From the NCBI GenBank assembly GCA_027057185.1, contig JALUJE010000258.1:9470-20939 (forward strand): a stretch of DNA of 11,470 nucleotides. The letters run 5' to 3'. The first letter of the stretch is position 1; the number at the start of each line of letters is the position of its first letter. Shown here piece by piece: positions 7,473-11,470 of the stretch. Source of the stretch: Helicobacteraceae bacterium (GTDB lineage: Bacteria > Campylobacterota > Campylobacteria > Campylobacterales > Sulfurimonadaceae). The translations under genes were made by a program, and so were the position numbers. The notes beneath the pieces are model-generated. The model did no database searches. It saw only the letters and a program-made list of their open reading frames with translations, and was not told the origin of the DNA.

Positions 7473-8429
7473 ATGGTGGGAAGGAAAGTAGGCATTGTCG
7501 GCTCAGGCTTTGTCGGTGCTACGGCAGCATACAGTTTATCACTCCTGGGAACCTGTCATGAAGTTGTGCTGTACGATATTGTTCCAGATGTGGCACGAGG
7601 TAAAGCCATTGATATTGGACAATCGACATGTTATTCGCGTCACGGTACCATTATTTCAGCCGCAGAGACCCCTAAGCAGATGCGTGATTGCGATATTGTA
7701 GTGATTACTGCAGGGGTACCGCGCCGTAGAGGGATGACCCGAGCAGATCTGTTAATGATCAATGCCAAAATTATGAAGGAGGTTGTTCACGATATTGCGG
7801 AATATTCTCCCAATGCTATTATTTTGGTCGTCTCAAATCCTTTGGATGTCATGACCTATATTGCACTCAAAGAGACCGGTTGGGATCGGCATAGAATTTT
7901 GGGTATGGCCGGAGCACTTGATGGCTCACGAATGGCATATCAGATTCATCAGAAAGTCGGTTATGGCTCCGGACAGACCCGTGCTATTGTCATTGGAGAT
8001 CATGGTCAACATATGATTCCCTATCCCGAGATTTCAGCCGTTGGCGGTGTACCGCTCAATCAAATAGTCGATCGTGACACTATGGACCAGATTATTGCAC
8101 GCACCAAAGAGGGTGGTGCGGAGATTGTCAAATACTTGGGAACCTCGGCCTATTATGCTCCAGGACGTGCCATTTCAGTTATGGTAGAAGCTATGTTAGA
8201 CGATTCTCGTATTGTCATTCCTTCGTCTGTACTGCTCTCAGGTGAGTATGGTTATCATAATATTACGGTGGGTGTCCCGGTTGTTTTAGGTTCTCGCGGC
8301 GTTGAACAGATTGTTGAACTCGATCTTACCGATGAGTTACAAGAGAAGTTTAGAAGCTCAGTAGCCTCCATTCAAGAGGGTATTGACTTGTTGGATGCAG
8401 AAGATTTTTTTAGCTTCAAGAAAACTTAA
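7473..8429 (+). CDS. mdh: Malate dehydrogenase, NAD-dependent (LDH-like family)
   Basis: The 318-aa product belongs to the lactate/malate dehydrogenase family and should interconvert malate and oxaloacetate in the cytoplasm, as part of the oxidative or reductive TCA cycle. The N-terminal Rossmann motif GIVGSGFVG (7-15) and D35 after the second strand (VVLYD) indicate NAD. In the loop PRRRGMTR (83-90), R84 takes the position that is Arg in malate and Gln in lactate dehydrogenases, and R90 is the second substrate Arg. The catalytic pair is D150 (ALDGSR, with R153) and H177 (GDHGQH). The residues after His-Gly are Q and H rather than the usual Asp/Asn and Ser/Thr. The start is ATG 7473 with GAGGAGAG at 7461-7468. 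It has its own promoter, and no terminator is seen before ffh. From memory, the Campylobacter block has no mdh here. Confidence 0.92.
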   Translation: MVGRKVGIVGSGFVGATAAYSLSLLGTCHEVVLYDIVPDVARGKAIDIGQSTCYSRHGTIISAAETPKQMRDCDIVVITAGVPRRRGMTRADLLMINAKIMKEVVHDIAEYSPNAIILVVSNPLDVMTYIALKETGWDRHRILGMAGALDGSRMAYQIHQKVGYGSGQTRAIVIGDHGQHMIPYPEISAVGGVPLNQIVDRDTMDQIIARTKEGGAEIVKYLGTSAYYAPGRAISVMVEAMLDDSRIVIPSSVLLSGEYGYHNITVGVPVVLGSRGVEQIVELDLTDELQEKFRSSVASIQEGIDLLDAEDFFSFKKT

Positions 8430-8442
8430 AGTATCATTTCGC

Positions 8443-8448
8443 TATAAT
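8443..8448 (+). promoter_or_regulatory. -10 box of the ffh promoter
   Basis: A perfect TATAAT in the context CGCTATAATTCGC lies 14 bases after the mdh stop. RNA would start near 8455, giving a leader of about 50 bases before ffh. No -35 hexamer is seen at 16-18 bases, but T-rich DNA (8404-8411) lies upstream, the usual picture for the housekeeping sigma factor in Campylobacter and Helicobacter relatives. Confidence 0.65.
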
Positions 8449-8503
8449 TCGCTACTTTTTACGCCCAAAATGGTTGGTAGAAAATTACATGTAGGATTTG
8501 GTA

Positions 8504-9850
8504 GTGTTTGAAACTTTAACAGACTCGTTTACAGCAGCTATTAAAAAAATTCGTTTTCATGATGATGAAAAAGCGTTAAAAAAAGCGCTTCAAGAGTTAA
8601 AAAAAGCATTGTTAAAGGCAGATGTTCACCACAAGGTTGTTAAAGAGCTGATTGTTAAAGTAGAATACGATACCAAGGCATCAGGAATTGGTAAAGACCA
8701 ATTCCTAGAGGCGCTGCGCAACACTTTGTATGAGATTCTAGAAGTGCGGGGAAACCAGGGGTTTGTTTTTGCCCCGAATCCGCCGACTGTGATTTTAATG
8801 ACCGGACTACAGGGATCGGGTAAGACAACGACGACGGGTAAACTGGCGACGTATTTGAAGCATCAGAAAAAGAAAAAGGTGTTGGTTGTTGCTGCTGATT
8901 TACAACGTTTGGCTGCAGTAGAACAGTTACGGCAAATTACGGAAAAGATTGAGGTTGATCTCTATAGCGATGAGACAAACAGCGACCCTGTTGTGGTGGT
9001 TCAATCGGCGTTGGTAAAGGCTGCCACATCACTGTATGATGTGGTACTTATTGATACAGCAGGACGCTTGGCGATAGATGAGGCATTAATGCAACAGCTT
9101 CAAGAAGTGAAAGAGGCAGCATCTCCAGATGAAATTTTTTATGTTGCCGACTCATTAACCGGTCAGGATGCAGTGCGTACTGCACAAAGCTTTCGTGAAA
9201 AAATTGGTATTGACGGTGTAATATTAAGCAAGTATGACGGTGACTCCAAAGGAGGTGTCGCACTGGGAATCGCTTCTCAGGTTGAGGTGCCGTTACGCTT
9301 TATCGGTAGCGGTGAGAAGATGGAAGACCTTGAGGTCTTTTTACCTGAACGTATTGTGAACCGTCTCATGGGTCTGGGCGATGTTGAAGGACTTGCAGAG
9401 AAAACGGCAGGTGTCATAGACGAGAAAACGGCAAAAGAGCTAACGAAAAAAATTAAAAAAGGAAAGTTTAATTTTAATGATTTTTTAGAGCAGATTGAGA
9501 GTATGAAAAAGATGGGGAGTATGAAGTCGTTAATGGGTATGATCCCAGGGATGGGAGCAATGTCCAAAGCAATGAAAGACTTTGACCTGGATAACTCGCA
9601 GGAGCTTAATCAGATTAAAGCCTTGGTGAGTTCCATGACGCCAAAAGAGCGTGAAGACCCTGACCTTTTAAACAATTCGCGTAAACAGCGTATTGCCAAG
9701 GGATGTGGTCTTTCGCAAATGGAAGTCAACAAAATTTTAAAACAGTTTAAAAATGCATCAAAAATGGCAAAACGATTTTCCGGTAAAAAGGGGATGAAAG
9801 ATTTGCAAAATATGATGACACAAATGCAAGGGGGAGGATTCCCCCGGTGA
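8504..9850 (+). CDS. ffh: Signal recognition particle GTPase Ffh (SRP54)
   Basis: Ffh binds 4.5S RNA and the signal sequences of nascent membrane proteins and docks with FtsY at the inner membrane. The 448-aa product shows all three domains. The N domain (1-90, a helical bundle) contains the conserved ALKKAL helix. The G domain has the P-loop GLQGSGKTTT (101-110), DTAGR (184-188) and SKYDGDSKGG. The Met-rich M domain runs from about 310 and contains GMIPGMGAM and SRKQRIAKGCG, the 4.5S RNA-binding region (many relatives have Ser where this has Cys). GTG 8504 is the best start: AGGA (8493-8496) is 7 bases upstream and the protein then begins MFETLTDSF, as in relatives. An in-frame TTG at 8498 adds two residues and leaves almost no spacing. 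The length is normal (about 450 aa). Confidence 0.96.
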   Translation: MFETLTDSFTAAIKKIRFHDDEKALKKALQELKKALLKADVHHKVVKELIVKVEYDTKASGIGKDQFLEALRNTLYEILEVRGNQGFVFAPNPPTVILMTGLQGSGKTTTTGKLATYLKHQKKKKVLVVAADLQRLAAVEQLRQITEKIEVDLYSDETNSDPVVVVQSALVKAATSLYDVVLIDTAGRLAIDEALMQQLQEVKEAASPDEIFYVADSLTGQDAVRTAQSFREKIGIDGVILSKYDGDSKGGVALGIASQVEVPLRFIGSGEKMEDLEVFLPERIVNRLMGLGDVEGLAEKTAGVIDEKTAKELTKKIKKGKFNFNDFLEQIESMKKMGSMKSLMGMIPGMGAMSKAMKDFDLDNSQELNQIKALVSSMTPKEREDPDLLNNSRKQRIAKGCGLSQMEVNKILKQFKNASKMAKRFSGKKGMKDLQNMMTQMQGGGFPR

Positions 9851-9862
9851 TTTACATGTAAA
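9851..9862. repeat. Perfect 12-base palindrome directly after the ffh stop
   Basis: TTTACATGTAAA is its own reverse complement and begins on the base after the ffh stop codon. Its core TACATGTA also occurs at 8486-8493, just before the ffh start. It may be a protein-binding site or chance. Confidence 0.4.
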
Positions 9863-9906
9863 TGTTAACTTCTGATCTATACGGTAGATTAGAAGCTAGC
9901 ATTTTT
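9863..9906 (+). terminator. Long hairpin with T tail between ffh and rpsP
   Basis: CTTCTGATCTA (9869-9879) pairs with TAGATTAGAAG (9885-9895), 11 pairs with one G-U, around a 5-base loop. Beyond one A/C mismatch, TGTTA (9863-9867) pairs with TAGCA (9897-9901). TTTTT (9902-9906) follows, and AAA before the stem could pair with part of it. It looks like an intrinsic terminator, or an attenuator that separates ffh from the ribosomal operon. No convincing promoter follows it: AATAAT at 9908-9913 is the only, weak, -10 candidate, so read-through may matter. Confidence 0.65.
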
Positions 9907-9921
9907 AAATAATGCAGAAAA

Positions 9922-9955
9922 TTTAACATATTCAGCATGTTGAAACAGAACATGT
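9922..9955 (+). promoter_or_regulatory. rpsP leader with two mutually exclusive small hairpins
   Basis: TTTAACAT (9922-9929) can pair with ATGTTGAA (9937-9944). The same central segment CATGTT (9936-9941) can instead pair with AACATG (9949-9954), extended by a G-U pair (9935/9955). Both stems are short (8 and 7 pairs) with 7-base loops and cannot coexist. The second one ends just before the rpsP ribosome binding site GAAGGA (9961-9966). This is a possible regulatory leader. Confidence 0.35.
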
Positions 9956-9975
9956 GCAGAGAAGGACCAAAACCT

Positions 9976-10206
9976 ATGGCAACAGTAATTCGATTGACCC
10001 GAATGGGTCGTAAAAAACAGCCTTTTTACCGCATTGCGGTAACAGATTCCCGTAAACGTCGTGATGGCGGTTGGATTGAATTGATTGGTTATTATAACCC
10101 GATGAATGAAGAGAAGACCCTGAAAGTCGATAATGAGCGCCTTGACTATTGGTTAAGCGTGGGTGCTAAAATGAGTGACCGCGTCAAAAAAATCACCGGT
10201 AGATAA
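9976..10206 (+). CDS. rpsP: 30S ribosomal protein S16 (bS16)
   Basis: S16 binds 16S rRNA in the body of the small subunit and is needed for 30S assembly. The 76-aa product has the conserved start MATVIRLTRMGRKKQPFYRI and the motifs DSRKRRDGGWIE and GYYNP, then a Lys-rich end. The length is typical (75-85 aa). The start is ATG 9976 with GAAGGA at 9961-9966. The frame is open further upstream to 9937, but the extra 13 residues are not part of any S16 I know. The KH protein gene starts 2 bases after the stop. It opens the rpsP-khpA-rimM-trmD run, behind a hairpin that separates it from ffh. Confidence 0.97.
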   Translation: MATVIRLTRMGRKKQPFYRIAVTDSRKRRDGGWIELIGYYNPMNEEKTLKVDNERLDYWLSVGAKMSDRVKKITGR

Positions 10207-10208
10207 GC

Positions 10209-10445
10209 ATGGTAGATGACTTTGTTGCTGAGTTTGCACAGCTGATTGCATCACATCCCGAAGATATCCGGGTGGAAACACTGGATCAAGGTGACTTTAT
10301 GGAGATTATTCTGTACGCAAACCAGCAAGATGTCGGTAAACTCATTGGCAAAGAGGGTAAGATGATTGGTGCCATTAAAACGGTTATTTCGGGCTGCAAA
10401 GCTAAAGATGGCAAAAGTTACCGTATTAATGTCGAACCCGCTTGA
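10209..10445 (+). CDS. khpA: KH-domain RNA-binding protein KhpA
   Basis: This small (78-aa) single-KH protein is of the KhpA/YlqC type. The RNA-contact loop GKEG is at 47-50, within VGKLIGKEGKMIGAIKTVI, the GxxG signature. In Gram-positive bacteria KhpA pairs with KhpB and influences cell elongation and small-RNA biology; its role in Campylobacterota is inferred only. The gene lies between rpsP and rimM, the position it holds in many bacteria, which suggests a link to ribosome or RNA maturation. It starts 2 bases after rpsP with no strong ribosome binding site, so coupling to rpsP translation is likely. Its last 17 bases overlap the chosen rimM start. Confidence 0.92.
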   Translation: MVDDFVAEFAQLIASHPEDIRVETLDQGDFMEIILYANQQDVGKLIGKEGKMIGAIKTVISGCKAKDGKSYRINVEPA

Positions 10446-10977
10446 GCATACGACATCACCGCTGCATGTTGCTACATTAGGCCGTACTATCGGTCTTAAA
10501 GGTGATATGAACTTCATTCAAAAAACCGACTTTCCCGAACAGTTTGTTCCCGGTGCCCGGTTTAGAGACATTCAAAACAATACTATTATACTTGAGTATG
10601 TTGATCTTGAACGCAACCTGGTGAGAATATCGGGTGTGAATACTCCTGAGGCAGCAAAATGTTATGTTAACAGAAAGCTGTTTACAAGTTATGAACAGAC
10701 ACGTCAACAGTGCCACTTAAAAGAGGGAGAATTCTTTTGGTTTGATATTATCGGATGTCGTCTTATTGAATCAGGTAGAGTCCTTGGAACGGTCAAGGAC
10801 ATTGATCGTTTTGGTGCGGTAGACTATTTACGGGTAAGCACGGCGTCAGCACTGATTGCCGAAGGTGAGGTCAAAGAGTTTTTGCTTCCCTACCAAATGC
10901 CGTTTGTGCTCTCTACCGATATTGCACATCAACACATTACCGTCAGCGGTGCCTACGATATTTTACAAGCATCATGA
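10429..10977 (+). CDS. rimM: 16S rRNA processing protein RimM
   Basis: RimM binds the 30S head and S19 and helps mature the 3' part of 16S rRNA. The 182-aa product has the N-terminal barrel start LHVATLGRTIGLKGDM and SDFPEQF-like TDFPEQFVPG, then the PRC-barrel domain from about residue 99 (EGEFFWFDIIGC), ending with FLLPYQMPFV. The start is uncertain. ATG 10429 gives a protein starting MSNPLEH, similar to relatives, and overlaps khpA by 17 bases; ATG 10408 would add seven residues. Neither has a good ribosome binding site, so re-initiation from khpA is likely. The stop overlaps the trmD start (ATGA). The length fits the family (about 170-185 aa). Confidence 0.93.
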   Translation: MSNPLEHTTSPLHVATLGRTIGLKGDMNFIQKTDFPEQFVPGARFRDIQNNTIILEYVDLERNLVRISGVNTPEAAKCYVNRKLFTSYEQTRQQCHLKEGEFFWFDIIGCRLIESGRVLGTVKDIDRFGAVDYLRVSTASALIAEGEVKEFLLPYQMPFVLSTDIAHQHITVSGAYDILQAS

Positions 10978-11470
10978 CCTTTACTTTTGTAACGCTATTT
11001 CCTAATTTGATAGAGGGATATTTTCAAGACTCTATTTTAAAACGTGCTCTGGATTCCGGGCGCTTTAGCATTGCTTTTACTAATCCCAGGGAGTTTAGTC
11101 ATTCCAAACATAAAAAAGTTGATGATACGGCATATAGCGGGGGAGCAGGTATGGTAATGTCGCCACAACCGCTGTATGATGCCCTGGAATCTTTGTCTGA
11201 AGGCAATAGCAATATACATGTTATCGTTACCACACCCGTAGGGAAACCTTTTACCCAAAATGATGCCAAACGATTGGCACAAAAAAAACATATTGTTTTT
11301 GTGAGTGGCCGTTATGAGGGAATTGATGAGCGCGTTATGGAACAATATGCCGATGAGCTTTTTAGTATCGGGGACTATATTCTTACCGGTGGCGAATTGC
11401 CTTCACTGGTCATGTGCGATGCGATTGCCAGAAATATTGACGGTGTTTTGGGAAATAGCCACTCTTTAGA
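10974..11470 (+). CDS. trmD: tRNA (guanine-N1)-methyltransferase TrmD, 3' end cut off by the window
   Basis: TrmD is a SPOUT-class enzyme that methylates G37 next to the anticodon, using S-adenosylmethionine, and so prevents +1 frameshifting. The first 165 codons are visible, beginning MTFTFVTLFP. DDTAYSGGAGMVM, SGRYEGIDERV (111-121) and IGDYILTGGELP (132-143) are the hallmark TrmD sequences; the last two build the trefoil knot that holds the methyl donor. The C-terminal tRNA-binding domain (about 70-90 more residues) lies beyond the window. The start overlaps the rimM stop by 4 bases (ATGA), so it is translationally coupled. By synteny rplS should follow. The frame is intact to the last base. 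Confidence 0.96.
   Translation, partial: MTFTFVTLFPNLIEGYFQDSILKRALDSGRFSIAFTNPREFSHSKHKKVDDTAYSGGAGMVMSPQPLYDALESLSEGNSNIHVIVTTPVGKPFTQNDAKRLAQKKHIVFVSGRYEGIDERVMEQYADELFSIGDYILTGGELPSLVMCDAIARNIDGVLGNSHSL

Noticed and set aside
7473..8429. Lactate dehydrogenase instead of malate dehydrogenase
   Set aside because: The substrate-loop position is Arg (R84 in PRRRGMTR), whereas lactate dehydrogenases have Gln there.
9937..9975. Longer S16 start at ATG 9937
   Set aside because: The added residues fall outside the conserved S16 start and would cover the ribosome binding site of ATG 9976.
10366..10428. Longer RimM start at ATG 10366
   Set aside because: It would overlap most of the second half of khpA and adds a basic stretch not found in RimM; ATG 10429 fits relatives better.
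1..11470. tRNA genes, CRISPR arrays, insertion sequences or prophage genes
   Set aside because: No cloverleaf with CCA-type ends, no regularly spaced direct repeats and no transposase, integrase or phage motifs were seen; coding sequence fills nearly the whole window.

Overview
The window looks like chromosomal DNA from a member of the Campylobacterota (formerly Epsilonproteobacteria). All twelve genes lie on the + strand and are packed tightly, with 1-base stop/start overlaps and ATGA junctions. The sequence is moderately AT-rich. The gene order DUF34/Nif3 - DUF164 zinc ribbon - waaA - RluA-type pseudouridine synthase ... ffh - rpsP - KH - rimM - trmD matches, from memory, the Cj0705-Cj0713 block of Campylobacter jejuni, and its first part matches HP0959-HP0956 of Helicobacter pylori. 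A free-living sulfur or hydrogen oxidiser of the Sulfurovum/Sulfurimonas type is my best guess for the host, but the genus cannot be fixed from this sequence.

Region 1 (1-3474) is an operon-like run: the 3' part of a DUF34/Nif3-like metal protein, a coiled-coil/zinc-ribbon protein of the HP0958 (FlgZ) type, the Kdo transferase WaaA of lipid A-core assembly, and a pseudouridine synthase with a lysine-rich N-terminal extension.

Region 2 (3475-8429) holds three genes that I believe are absent at this spot in Campylobacter. First comes a translationally coupled pair, DUF1800 then DUF1501. The DUF1501 protein carries a Tat signal peptide, whereas the DUF1800 protein has only a weak hydrophobic N-terminus. 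A terminator-like hairpin follows, then an NAD-dependent malate dehydrogenase gene with its own good promoter, which is framed by an inverted repeat.

Region 3 (8430-11470) is the conserved translation and protein-targeting block: ffh (signal recognition particle GTPase) with a clear -10 box, then a strong hairpin, then rpsP - khpA - rimM - trmD. These act in 30S assembly and tRNA modification and are joined by 2-base spacing, a 17-base overlap and a 4-base overlap. trmD runs off the window; rplS would be expected next.

The least understood part is the DUF1800/DUF1501 pair. Both families are widespread and usually adjacent, but I know of no established function. No gene-free stretch exceeds 300 bases; the longest is 7282-7472. 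I see no tRNA, rRNA, CRISPR array, insertion sequence or prophage.
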